Shown here: one piece after another, positions 13,407 through 25,339 of the stretch
Layout: the number at the start of each line of letters is the position of its first letter
Numbering within the stretch: the stretch's first letter is position 1
Source of the DNA: Symbiodinium kawagutii
Lineage: Eukaryota > Sar > Dinophyceae > Suessiales > Symbiodiniaceae
Length of the DNA stretch: 64,000 bases
Direction of reading: 5' to 3'
Assembly: GCA_009767595.1 (NCBI GenBank)
Contig: VSDK01006555.1
Coordinates: 514,397 to 578,396, forward strand
Notes under the pieces: generated by a model
The model's database searches: none
What the model saw: the letters and a program-made list of their open reading frames with translations, nothing else
What the model was told of the DNA's origin: nothing
Translations under genes and position numbers: made by a program

Positions 13407-13965
13407 NNNNNNNNNNNNNNNNNNNNNNNNNNNNNNNNNNNNNNNNNNNNNNNNNNNNNNNNNNNNNNNNNNNNNNNNNNNNNNNNNNNNNNNNNNNNNN
13501 NNNNNNNNNNNNNNNNNNNNNNNNNNNNNNNNNNNNNNNNNNNNNNNNNNNNNNNNNNNNNNNNNNNNNNNNNNNNNNNNNNNNNNNNNNNNNNNNNNNN
13601 NNNNNNNNNNNNNNNNNNNNNNNNNNNNNNNNNNNNNNNNNNNNNNNNNNNNNNNNNNNNNNNNNNNNNNNNNNNNNNNNNNNNNNNNNNNNNNNNNNNN
13701 NNNNNNNNNNNNNNNNNNNNNNNNNNNNNNNNNNNNNNNNNNNNNNNNNNNNNNNNNNNNNNNNNNNNNNNNNNNNNNNNNNNNNNNNNNNNNNNNNNNN
13801 NNNNNNNNNNNNNNNNNNNNNNNNNNNNNNNNNNNNNNNNNNNNNNNNNNNNNNNNNNNNNNNNNNNNNNNNNNNNNNNNNNNNNNNNNNNNNNNNNNNN
13901 NNNNNNNNNNNNNNNNNNNNNNNNNNNNNNNNNNNNNNNNNNNNNNNNNNNNNNNNNNNNNNNNN
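13407..13965. other. Assembly gap (559 Ns)
   Basis: A run of N separates a truncated unit core from the 144-bp minisatellite. The missing part probably holds the end of the core and more minisatellite units; the true length is unknown. Long frames spanning it are artefacts of the Ns. Confidence 0.99.
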
Positions 13966-14141
13966 CAATCACCACGGTGACCATCGTGCCATGGAAACAC
14001 ACACGCAACACCACACGCACAACATTCTGGCGACGCTGCGCAACCCCACCCCACACGCACACGTATAAGACACCCTGGCGACGCCGCGCAACCCCACCCC
14101 ACCCCACCCCAATCACCACGGTGACCATCGTGCCATGGACA
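13966..14141. repeat. Second 144-bp minisatellite array, truncated by the gap
   Basis: One full unit (13966-14109) and a partial unit (14110-14141) are visible. The sequence matches the end of the array at 11357-11964, and the same flank follows (CCCCAAGAAAACGCGACC). Confidence 0.95.
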
Positions 14142-14929
14142 CCCCACCCACCCCAAGAAAACGCGACCTGAATGAGAAAAAACAACAAAAAGACGCTGTG
14201 CCTATGGCACCTGCGCACACGAAAACGCGCGCGGCCAGGGAGACGGAAGGAACAACCAGAATAGCCCACAAGTATAACCTGTCTTATCTGTATAAATAGC
14301 ATGTAAACAAGACCAGTAGTACAGGAAGATGATGTGATGTAGGTAGTGAATCAAGTCCACAGTATATCGGCTATCAGGGCAATTTTGCGCAATGTATGGA
14401 TTATACTTGCCTACAGGGTGGCTTCCTGTTCTTGTTTGAGTTTTGTCCTGCTGTAGGGTTTGACAGATGGGTTTTGCCAAGTTCTGGGCCCTGAAATTTC
14501 CATGAAGACCTCAAAGAAATAGAGACTCCACTTGAGTTTCTGCCTCAAACGTCTCCACATCCAGGATGACACGTCTGGACCTTTTGCTTCCGATGCCTGG
14601 CATGGCCTGATTCGGCCCGTTGCTACCAATATCCGACTTTTTGCAGTGCGGTCCTCAAAAAGAAGACATGTTCTTGGTGGCGGCCACAGCCACTTTGCAT
14701 TTACTGTAGATGTTTGTGATTTGCAACATGGCAGTGTGGTGCTGTGATGCCGCGGCGATCTGCAAGATTGGAACCTATGCTGCCATCGAGATCTTTCGCC
14801 TGACTTGACCCTGCCATTTCCGTTTGGGACCCTGTGAAACGATGATTGGACAAGGTAGAGGTTGGAACGAACCACTGTCAAACTGGGGAGAAGCAAACGG
14901 TCATGACAGGGAAGTCATAGACATGGAGT

Positions 14930-17411
14930 CACTTCTTTGTTGTGTCATTGTGGTACAGTGACGAGGTCTGTTCCTTCGCACCATTGGGTTCACCGCTTGC
15001 CTTGCGAAGCCCCACATGCTTAGCGCCCAGACCTCAAAGTCCTGACATGCCTCAGCAAAAAGAGATTCTCGAACGACAGTGACGCCTAAGATAGCAGGCC
15101 GTCTCCGCTGCTCTCTGGATGTGTCTGTCTGGATTTCTTGACACTGGTACGCATCTCAGAAGCAGGAGGCAACGTTTGCAGCTCACTAGACTCGCTCCTT
15201 TCAGCCTCTAGACTCGCTTAGCCTCTAGAATGCAATAAGGCAGTTGATGCAGCTCGGTTTGGTTCGTCCTTGCCGACACGATCCCTCACTTGAATGGAAC
15301 CTGTGCTATTGGCGCCTGGCACCAAGTGATCAGATCAAACAGGGGATAGTCTTCGGATGTCTTGGGAAATTCGGGTTGTACTGGGATGCAATGGTCTTCC
15401 TGGAGCCAAGGTTTGACTCTTCGCACTCGGAAGCCTTCTTGCCGGTGCGGAGTTGTGGCCAAACAGAGTCATTGACACCAGCGCAAGAGCCTCAGCGGTC
15501 TACTCCTCTCAGAGAAGTCTGGAACAAGTAGCATCTTGCCTCATACCCGGTCATACCCGTGAGGTTTGGCGTAACGAGATTGGACAGCAGCCTGCCAACG
15601 TTCGACGCAGTGAGTCCAGGCATGCCCAAAAGATGTATTGAGATAAAGTCGTGGATGTTTGTTTGGGGAGCTCTTGAAGTCAATATCAAGATGCTGTATA
15701 TATTTTGGTTTGTCTTGGTGTCCAATCGACATCTTCATATCAGTCTCGACAGGACCTCAGCCAGGACTTAAACTTCTCACCGGTATACAACATCAAACCA
15801 GAGGGTTTCAACCCAGCTGAACTGAGTAGCGTGCCAAGTTCAATCTGTCTCTCTGAAGTCTTTCCGCCTTCCAGTTGTTGGCTTTTGCTATATTCACCTT
15901 TTTGCTAAATCACCTCATTCATTATGCATTTAAAGTAAGGTCGTTTGCAAGGCCACTTAATCACAGAATTGATGATTACAGTTCTTTTGATCACAAAACA
16001 CGGATTGCGACTCCACCCGTAGTAGACTCATATGCTTTTTGACTTCGACTATTTCTGCTTTGTTTGGCTTGTCCGCCCTTTAGTAAGTTGTGGCTTCTGT
16101 GGGTGGAGGTTCGACACTATTGATTCGCGCGGCTTTGAAACAAGTCAGTCAGACGCCCAGTGTTTGCTTTACTTGGACGAGATGGCTTGCAATTGGGAGT
16201 CTTCCGTACCTGGGGTTCGTTCTAGGCCTCGACGTGGAAGGCTTTGGAACAGTTGGGAGTTATCTTCCAGTGGTGGGCAGGATCCCTGGATTTGGATCTG
16301 CCACAAGATGCGGGGGACAGTCATTTTTTGCCTTCTCGGGAGTAGAAAGAGAGCAATTGATAGCTATTGCGAGTTGCTGCTTGCCAGTGTCCACTTCATA
16401 GTAGTAGTCCGTGCATGCTCAGGCCACGTTCAAGCAGGGTTGTCATCACCTATCCACTCTTTCGCGAGGCCGCTTCTGTGCATGGCGGGCTAAGTGGCTA
16501 GTTGTAGATTCATACAGACGTGACACCTTTGAATACAAGTGTTGACCCATGTTTTTGTCCAGGTTGGGTTTGGCTTTACTCGTGTCAGACTTCATCATGA
16601 TGGGGCTGGCGTTGTCACCCCGCAGCTTTGCTCATTTGGGCAGGAGCCTAAGTTCACGAGCTAAGAAACGAATTGGCTTTGCATCACAGGGTCCGCTCTA
16701 CAGGCAATAGAAACAGTACGCCTGGTCAAGCTTCTGCATTTATGAGATTTTCATGCTTTTTCATGCCTCCAAGGCTCTGCCTCGCTGGCTTCTGACACTA
16801 CTCACCTTGACTTCTTTCTTCCTCTGAGAAGGACTGTGACAGATCTCAATCACAGCTTTACTGAGAAAAGTTTCTACCAAATTGAGGGTGATTTTTATCC
16901 CCAGGGAATGTGTTCGAATTCTGTACTCTTGGATGGCTCGCTGAACCAGTGGGCTTTGCAGAGTTCTAGGCTCTGAAATTTCCATGAAGACCTCAAAGAA
17001 ATAGAGACTCCACTTGAGTTTCTGCCTCAAACGTCTCCACATCCAGGATGACACGTCTGGACCTTTTGCTTCCGATGCCTGGCATGGCCTGATTCGGCCC
17101 GTTGCTACCAATATCCGACTTTTTGCAGTGCGGTCCTCAAAAAGAAGACATGTTCTTGGTGGCGCCCACAGCCACTTTGCATTTACTGTAGATGTTTGTG
17201 ATTTGCAACATGGCAGTGTGGTGCTGTGATGCCGCGGCGATCTGCAAGATTGGAACCTATGCTGCCATCGAGATCTTTCGCCTGACTTGACCCTGCCATT
17301 TCCGTTTGGGACCCTGTGAAACGATGATTGGACAAGGTAGAGGTTGGAACGAACCACTGTCAAACTGGGGAGAAGCAAACGGCCATGTCAGGGAAGTCAT
17401 AGACATGGAGT
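14930..17411 (+). repeat. Tandem unit 5 (2.48 kb), new type of right arm
   Basis: The core (14930-15634) matches unit 4. The right arm (15640-16900) is a second type, shared with units 6-8. Its middle part (16090-16500) is a diverged relative of the unit 1 arm (2760-3150), so both arms come from one ancestor. The left-arm segment runs from about 16960. Frames of 103 and 153 codons overlap in different phases at 16032-16493; neither resembles a known family. Confidence 0.9.
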
Positions 17412-19942
17412 CACTTCTTTGTTGTGTCATTGTGGTACAGTGACGAGGTCTGTTCCTTCGCACCATTGGGTTCACCGCTTGCCTTGCGAAGCCCCACATG
17501 CTTAGCGCCCAGACCTCAAAGTCCTGACATGCCTCAGCAAAAAGAGATTCTCGAACGACAGTGACGCCTAAGATAGCAGGCCGTCTCCGCTGCTCTCTGG
17601 ATGTGTCTGTCTGGATTTCTTGACACTGGTACGCATCTCAGAAGCAGGAGGCAACGTTTGCAGCTCACTAGACTCGCTCCTTTCAGCCTCTAGACTCGCT
17701 TAGCCTCTAGAATGCAATCAGGCAGTTGATGCAGCTCGGTTTGGTTCGTCCTTGCCGACACGATCCCTCACTTAAATGGAACCTATGCTATTGGCGCCTG
17801 GCACCAAGTGATCAGATCAAACAGGGGATAGTCTTCGGATGTCTTGGGAAATTCGGGTTGTACTGGGATGCCATGGTCTTCCTGGAGCCAAGGTTTGACT
17901 CTTCGCACTCGGAAGCCTTCTTGCCGGTGCGGAGTTGTGGCCAAACAGAGTCATTGACACCAGCGCAAGAGCCTCAGCGGTCTACTCCTCTCAGAGAAGT
18001 CTGGAACAAGTAGCATCTTGCCTCATACCCGGTCATACCCGTGAGGTTTGGCGTAACGAGATTGGACAGCAGCCTGCCAACGTTCGACGCAGTGAGTCCA
18101 GGCATGCCCAAAAGATGTATTGAGATAAAGTCGTGGATGTTTGGTGAGCTCTTGAAGTCAATATCAAGATACTGTATATATATATATATTTTAATATTTT
18201 GGTTTGTTTTGGTGACCGGTGTCCAATCGACATCTTCATATCAGTCTCATGATCGCCAAAGAATGTGTCAAAGAATGTGTCAACATGTTCACAGGACCTC
18301 AGCCAGGACTGAAACTTCTCACTCCTATACAACATCAAACCAGAGGGTTTTAATCTAGCTGAACTGAGTAGCGTGCCAAGTTCAATCTGTCTCTCCGAAG
18401 TCTTTCCGCCTTCCAGTTGTTGGCTTTTGCTATATTCACCTTTTTGCTAAATCACCTCATTCTGCATTTAAGGTAAGGTCAGTTCATTCGATCAAAAAAC
18501 ACGGATTGCGACTCAACCCGTAGTAGACTCATATACTTTTTGACTTCGACTATTTCTGCTTTGTTTGGCTTGTCCGCCCTTTAGTAAGTTGTGGCTTCTG
18601 TGGGTGGAGGTTCGACACTATTGATTCGCGCGGCTTTGAAACAAGTCAGTCAGACGCCCAGTGTTTGCTTTACTTGGACGAGATGGCTTGCAATTGGGAG
18701 TCTTCCGTACCTGGGGTTCGTTCTAGGCCTCGACGTGGAAGGCTTTGGAACAGTTGGGAGTTATCTTCCAGTGGTGGGCAGGATCCCTGGATTTGGATCT
18801 GCCACAAGATGCGGGGGACAGTCATTTTTTGCCTTCTCGGGAGTAGAAAGAGAGCAATTGATAGCTATTGCGAGTTGCTGCTTGCCAGTGTCCACTTCAT
18901 AGTAGTAGTCCGTGCATGCTCAGGCCACGTTCAAGCAGGGTTGTCATCACCTATCCACTCTTTCGCGAGGCCGCTTCTGTGCATGGCGGGCTAAGTGGCT
19001 AGTTGTAGATTCATACAGACGTGACACCTTTGAATACAAGTGTTGACCCATGTTTTTGTCCAGGTTGGGTTTGGCTTTACTCGTGTCAGACTTCATCATG
19101 ATGGGGCTGGCGTTGTCACCCCGCAGCTTTGCTCATTTGGGCAGGAGCCTAAGTTCACGAGCTAAGAAACGAATTGGCTTTGCATCACAGGGTCCGCTCT
19201 ACAGGCAATAGGATCAGTACGCCTGGTCAAGCTTCTGCATGAGATTTTCATGCTCTTTCATGCCTCCAAGGCTCTGCCTCGCTGGCTTCTGACACTACTC
19301 ACCTTGACTTCTTTCTTCCTCTGAGAAGGACTGTGACAGATCTCAATCACAGCTTTACTGAGAAAAGTTGCTACCAAATTGAGGGTGATTTTTATCCCCA
19401 GGGAATGTGTTCGAATTCTGTACTCTTGGATGGCTGAACCGACCAGTGGGCTTTGCAGAGTTCTACGCTGAACCAGTGGGCTTTGCAGAGTTCTAGGCTC
19501 TGAAATTTCCATGAAGACCTCAAAGAAATAGAGACTCCACTTAGTTTCTGCCTCAAACGTCTTGACAACGCATCCAGGATGACGCGTTTGGACCTTTTGC
19601 TTCCGATGCCTGGCATGGCCTGATTCGGCTCGTTGCTACCAATATCCGACTTTTTGCAGTGCGGTCCTCAAAAAGAAGACATGTTCTTGGTGGCGGCCAC
19701 AGCCACTTTGCATTTACTGTAGATGTTTGTGATTTGCAACATGGCAGGGTGGTGCTGGGATGCCGCGGCGGTCTGCAAGATTGGAACCTATGCTGCCATC
19801 GAGATCTTTCGCCTGACTTGACCCTGCCATTTCCGTTTGGGACCCTGTGAAACGATGATTGGACAAGGTAGAGGTTGGAACGAACCACTGTCAAACTGGG
19901 GAGAAGCAAACGGCCATGTCAGGGAAGTCATAGACATGGAGT
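17412..19942 (+). repeat. Tandem unit 6 (2.53 kb)
   Basis: Core at 17412-18116, second-type right arm at 18120-19450, left-arm segment at 19500-19942. Compared with unit 5 it has an expanded TA run (18175-18190), a small insertion with repeated AAAGAATGTGTC (18259-18281), a deletion near 18470, and a local duplication of GTGGGCTTTGCAGAGTTCTA (19445-19495). Confidence 0.9.
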
Positions 19943-22335
19943 CACTTCTTTGTTGTGTCATTGTGGTACAGTGACGAGGTCTGTTCCTTCGCACCATTGG
20001 GTTCACCGCTTGCCTTGCGAAGCCCCACATGCTTAGCGCCCAGACCTCAAAGTCCTGACATGCCTCAGCAAAAAGAGATTCTCGAACGACAGTGACGCCT
20101 AAGATAGCAGGCCGTCTCCGCTGCTCTCTGGATGTGTCTGTCTGGATTTCTTGACACTGGTACGCATCTCAGAAGCAGGAGGCAACGTTTGCAGCTCACT
20201 AGACTCGCTCCTTTCAGCCTCTAGACTCGCTTAGCCTCTAGAATGCAATCAGGCAGTTGATGCAGCTCGGTTTGGTTCGTCCTTGCCGACACGATCCCTC
20301 ACTTAAATGGAACCTGTGCTATTGGCGCCTGGCACCAAGTGATTAGATGAAACAGGGGATAGTCTTCGGATGTCTTGGGGACTTCGGGTTGTACTGGGAT
20401 GCAATGGTCTTCCTGGAGCCAAGGTTTGACTCTTCGCACTCGGAAGCCTTCTTGCCGGTGCGGAGTTGTGGCCAAACAGAGTCATTGACACCAGCGCAAG
20501 AGCCTCAGCGGTCTACTCCTCTCAGAGAAGTCTGGAACAAGTAGCATCTTGCCTCATACCCGGTCATACCCGTGAGGTTTGGCGTAACGAGATTGGACAG
20601 CAGCCTGCCAACGTTCGACGCAGTGAGTCCAGGCATGCCCAAAAGATGTATTGAGATAAAGTCGTGGATGTTTGTTTGGGGAGCTCTTGAAGTCAATATC
20701 AAGATGCTGTATATATTTTGGTTTGTCTTGGTGTCCAATCGACATCTTCATATCAGTCTCGACAGGACCTCAGCCAGGACTTAAACTTCTCACCGGTATA
20801 CAATATCAAACCAGAGGGTTTCAACCCAGCTGAACTGAGTAGCGTGCCAAGTTCAATCTGTCTCTCTGAAGTCTTTCCGCCTTCCAGTTGTTGGCTTTTG
20901 CTATATTCACCCAGTTCTTTTGATCACAAAACACGGATTGCGACTCCACCCGTAGTAGACTCATATGCTTTTTGACTTCGACTATTTCTGCTTTGTTTGG
21001 CTTGTCCGCCCTTTAGTAAGTTGTGGCTTCTGTGGGTGGAGGTTCGACACTATTGATTCGCGCGGCTTTGAAACAAGTCAGTCAGACGCCCAGTGTTTGC
21101 TTTACTTGGACGAGATGGCTTGCAATTGGGAGTCTTCCGTACCTGGGGTTCGTTCTAGGCCTCGACGTGGAAGGCTTTGGAACAGTTGGGAGTTATCTTC
21201 CAGTGGTGGGCAGGATCCCTGGATTTGGATCTGCCACAAGATGCGGGGGACAGTCATTTTTTGCCTTCTCGGGAGTAGAAAGAGAGCAATTGATAGCTAT
21301 TGCGAGTTGCTGCTTGCCAGTGTCCACTTCATAGTAGTAGTCCGTGCATGCTCAGGCCACGTTCAAGCAGGGTTGTCATCACCTATCCACTCTTTCGCGA
21401 GGCCGCTTCTGTGCATGGCGGGCTAAGTGGCTAGTTGTAGATTCATACAGACGTGACACCTTTGAATACAAGTGTTGACCCATGTTTTTGTCCAGGTTGG
21501 GTTTGGCTTTACTCGTGTCAGACTTCATCATGATGGGGCTGGCGTTGTCACCCCGCAGCTTTGCTCATTTGGGCAGGAGCCTAAGTTCACGAGCTAAGAA
21601 ACGAATTGGCTTTGCATCACAGGGTCCGCTCTACAGGCAATAGAAACAGTACGCCTGGTCAAGCTTCTGCATTTATGAGATTTTCATGCTTTTTCATGCC
21701 TCCAAGGCTCTGCCTCGCTGGCTTCTGACACTGCTCACCTTGACTTCTTCCTTCCTCTGAGAAGGACTGTGACAGATCTCAATCACAGCTTTACTGAGAA
21801 AAGTTGCTACGGCTATCTACATTTTTCTTTAAACACAGTTACAGTTGTTGGAATTTTCTTCATGGGGGAGACTACAGGGAATATATTTTATCCCGGAGAA
21901 CTTCTGACCTCAGATTGTGTCTTGAAACAAGGTCTGCTGCTTTCAGGTTTCATGATTATCAGCTGGATATGACACTAACATATTGGCAAAGAGTACTTTA
22001 GGAGCGTTTATGCCATCCAGCACAGATGAAAGCGCCAGATTTCGTAGGAGCTGCACAGCTGCAAGATACTTTGGAGTTCCTGAAAAATGTTTTGGCCTTT
22101 GGAAGCACACAATCCCGTGTTTCTCCTGTCAAGCTACCACGTAGGGACCTAACTCTGTTCCGGAAAGTGTTTCTCTGTGAAATGGCTACCTGCACATTTG
22201 TTTCTCAGTTTCCAAGTGAAAAGACCCGAAAACACAAAGTAGAACGTTTCTCTGTAGAAAAGAATTTGGAAAGACAATAAAGAGACTCACAGAGAAAGAT
22301 CATGATCTGAGAGAAATGTACGTTGGGAAATTCAC
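19943..22335 (+). repeat. Tandem unit 7 (2.4 kb)
   Basis: In the core (19943-20647) the 95-codon frame is broken by a TAG at 20344-20346 (GATTAGATGAAA instead of GATCAGATCAAA). The right arm lacks about 80 bp, between TATATTCACC and CAGTTCTTTTGATC near 20912, that units 5 and 8 have. The end (21770-22335) is a segment shared only with unit 8, and it replaces the left-arm segment of units 1-6. Confidence 0.9.
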
Positions 22336-24751
22336 TCTTTCTCGCACCATTGGGTTCACCGCTTGCCTTGCGAAGCCCCACATGCTTAGCGCCCAGACCT
22401 CAAAGTCCTGACATGCCTCAGCAAAAAGAGATTCTCGAACGACAGTGACGCCTAAGATAGCAGGCCGTCTCCGCTGCTCTCTGGATGTGTCTGTCTGGAT
22501 TTCTTGACACTTGTACGCATCTCAGAAGCAGGAGGCAACGTTTGCAGCTCACTAGACTCGCTCCTTTCAGCCTCTAGACTCGCTTAGCCTCTAGAATGCA
22601 ATAAGGCAGTTGATGCAGCTCGGTTTGGTTCGTCCTTGCCGACACGATCCCTCACTTGAATGGAACCTGTGCTATTGGCGCCTGGCACCAAGTGATCAGA
22701 TCAAACAGGGGATAGTCTTCGGATGTCTTGGGAAATTCGGGTTGTACTGGGATGCAATGGTCTTCCTGGAGCCAAGGTTTGACTCTTCGCACTCGGAAGC
22801 CTTCTTGCCGGTGCGGAGTTGTGGCCAAACAGAGTCATTGACACCAGCGCAAGAGCCTCAGCGGTCTACTCCTCTCAGAGAAGTCTGGAACAAGTAGCAT
22901 CTTGCCTCATACCCGGTCATACCCGTGAGGTTTGGCGTAACGAGATTGGACAGCAGCCTGCCAACGTTCGACGCAGTGAGTCCAGGCATGCCCAAAAGAT
23001 GTATTGAGATAAAGTCGTGGATGTTTGTTTGGGGAGCTCTTGAAGTCAATATCAAGATGCTGTATATATTTTGGTTTGTCTTGGTGTCCAATCGACATCT
23101 TCATATCAGTCTCGACAGGACCTCAGCCAGGACTTAAACTTCTCACCGGTATACAACATCAAACCAGAGGGTTTCAACCCAGCTGAACTGAGTAGCGTGC
23201 CAAGTTCAATCTGTCTCTCTGAAGTCTTTCCGCCTTCCAGTTGTTGGCTTTTGCTATATTCACCTTTTTGCTAAATCACCTCATTCATTATGCATTTAAA
23301 GTAAGGTCGTTTGCAAGGCCACTTAATCACAGAATTGATGATTACAGTTCTTTTGATCACAAAACACGGATTGCGACTCCACCCGTCGTAGACTCATATG
23401 CTTTTTGACTTCGACTATTTCTGCTTTGTTTGGCTTGTCCGCCCTTTAGTAAGTTGTGGCTTCTGTGGGTGGAGGTTCGACACTATTGATTCGCGCGGCT
23501 TTGAAACAAGTCAGTCAGACGCCCAGTGTTTGCTTTACTTGGACGAGATGGCTTGCAATTGGGAGTCTTCCGTACCTGGGGTTCGTTCTAGGCCTCGACG
23601 TGGAAGGCTTTGGAACAGTTGGGAGTTATCTTCCAGTGGTGGGCAGGATCCCTGGATTTGGATCTGCCACAAGATGCGGGGGACAGTCATTTTTTGCCTT
23701 CTCGGGAGTAGAAAGAGAGCAATTGATAGCTATTGCGAGTTGCTGCTTGCCAGTGTCCACTTCATAGTAGTAGTCCGTGCATGCTCAGGCCACGTTCAAG
23801 CAGGGTTGTCATCACCTATCCACTCTTTCGCGAGGCCGCTTCTGTGCATGGCGGGCTAAGTGGCTAGTTGTAGATTCATACAGACGTGACACCTTTGAAT
23901 ACAAGTGTTGACCCATGTTTTTGTCCAGGTTGGGTTTGGCTTTACTCGTGTCAGACTTCATCATGATGGGGCTGGCGTTGTCACCCCGCAGCTTTGCTCA
24001 TTTGGGCAGGAGCCTAAGTTCACGAGCTAAGAAACGAATTGGCTTTGCATCACAGGGTCCGCTCTACAGGCAATAGAAACAGTACGCCTGGTCAAGCTTC
24101 TGCATTTATGAGATTTTCATGCTTTTTCATGCCTCCAAGGCTCTGCCTCGCTGGCTTCTGACACTGCTCACCTTGACTTCTTCCTTCCTCTGAGAAGGAC
24201 TGTGACAGATCTCAATCACAGCTTTACTGAGAAAAGTTGCTACGGCTATCTACATTTTTCTTTAAACACAGTTACAGTTGTTGGAATTTTCTTCATGGGG
24301 GAGACTACAGGGAATATATTTTATCCCGGAGAACTTCTGACCTCAGATTGTGTCTTGAAACAAGGTCTGCTGCTTTCAGGTTTCATGATTATCAGCTGGA
24401 TATGACACTAACATATTGGCAAAGAGTACTTTAGGAGCGTTTATGCCATCCAGCACAGATGAAAGCGCCAGATTTCGTAGGAGCTGCACAGCTGCAAGAT
24501 ACTTTGGAGTTCCTGAAAAATGTTTTGGCCTTTGGAAGCACACAATCCCGTGTTTCTCCTGTCAAGCTACCACGTAGGGACCTAACTCTGTTCCGGAAAG
24601 TGTTTCTCTGTGAAATGGCTACCTGCACATTTGTTTCTCAGTTTCCAAGTGAAAAGACCCGAAAACACAAAGTAGAACGTTTCTCTGTAGAAAAGAATTT
24701 GGAAAGACAATAAAGAGACTCACAGAGAAAGATCATGATCTGAGAGAAATG
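22336..24751 (+). repeat. Tandem unit 8 (2.4 kb), near-identical to unit 7
   Basis: The core begins truncated at CTCGCACCATTGGG (about 22338). From 20965 on, unit 7 matches unit 8 at a constant offset of 2433 bp with very few differences (one is GTAGTAGACTC versus GTCGTAGACTC), so the duplication is recent. The unit ends at a 10-base N run. An 84-codon frame at 24459-24713 (also 22026-22280) is unchanged between the two copies, but I recognise no family in it. Confidence 0.9.
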
Positions 24752-24761
24752 NNNNNNNNNN
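24752..24761. other. Assembly gap (10 Ns)
   Basis: The gap lies exactly at the right edge of tandem unit 8, where unit 7 would continue into the next core. The join to the right flank is therefore unverified. Confidence 0.99.
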
Positions 24762-24770
24762 TCTTTCCCG

Positions 24771-24870
24771 CTTTCAGATGGCCTTTGAACCAGTTTGCGA
24801 CTCTGCAAGTGTGGATGTTGCAACCTTGAAAGCATCTTTGTTGACCCTAGTAGCTGCATGCAAGCTATGG
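24771..24870 (+). CDS. Possible isolated exon, unidentified
   Basis: After CCGCTTTCAG a frame reads AFEPVCDSASVDVATLKAS and on to LLTLVAACK, with a candidate GC donor (GCAAGC) at 24857-24862. It is amphipathic and looks codon-like, but no partner exon was found. It could equally be chance. Confidence 0.25.
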
Positions 24871-24973
24871 CAGAACTTCCACCGACCAGTTGGAGTCATA
24901 GCTTTGCCTATCTCCATGCCTTTTACTTGTCCCGACATCGTTACAACCCCAAAAGTGATCAATGCAGTTGAAG

Positions 24974-25080
24974 AGTTGAGGAGTTGAGGAGTTGAGGAGT
25001 TGAGGAGTTGAGGAGTTGAGGAGGAGGAGGAGTTGTGGAGAGGTGGAGTTGAGGAGGAGGAGGAGTTGTGGACAGGTGGA
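24974..25080. repeat. AGTTGAGG octamer array and 33-bp duplication
   Basis: Five to six AGTTGAGG units run from 24974. Two copies of a derived 33-bp unit follow (about 25014-25080), containing GGAGGAGGAGGAGTTGTGGA. Confidence 0.9.
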
Positions 25081-25296
25081 GTGGTGCAGTAGTGGAGTGG
25101 TAGTTGTTTGGTACAGTCTTCTGTATGGTGTTGCGATGCTGTGAAAAGGCATCAAATTCATCCCAGCAGTTTCAGCCACGTTGCCAAGTGTGCGACAAGG
25201 CAGCACTTGTTGCCCAACTCCAAATGTTGCACCTGCACCTAAACACATCCCAATACAGGTGCCGTATGGTGCCAAGAGAGTGGAAAGTGGATGGAG

Positions 25297-25336
<40 letters not shown>
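25297..25336. repeat. GAT trinucleotide run
   Basis: About 13 uninterrupted GAT units lie in sequence without a recognised gene. Confidence 0.95.
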
Positions 25337-25339
25337 CAT

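Larger units (their letters stand above)
12753..14929 (+). repeat. Tandem unit 4 (2.18 kb), containing an assembly gap
   Basis: The core runs from 12753 but is cut at 13406 by Ns. After the gap the sequence is minisatellite again, then a copy of the unit 3 tail. The block 11933-13406 matches 14110-15583 at a fixed offset of 2177 bp, with only a handful of differences. Confidence 0.85.

Noticed and set aside
13276..14302. Frames of 217-312 codons across the N gap
   Set aside because: Most of their length is undefined bases.
12234..17378. Minus-strand frames of 160-205 codons in the left-arm segments
   Set aside because: They end or extend wherever the repeat arms change, and compete with open frames on the + strand. 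No motif was recognised.
16032..23859. 153- and 103-codon frames overlapping in different phases in units 5-8
   Set aside because: Both frames are open over the same bases in copies too similar to test selection, and neither resembles a known protein.
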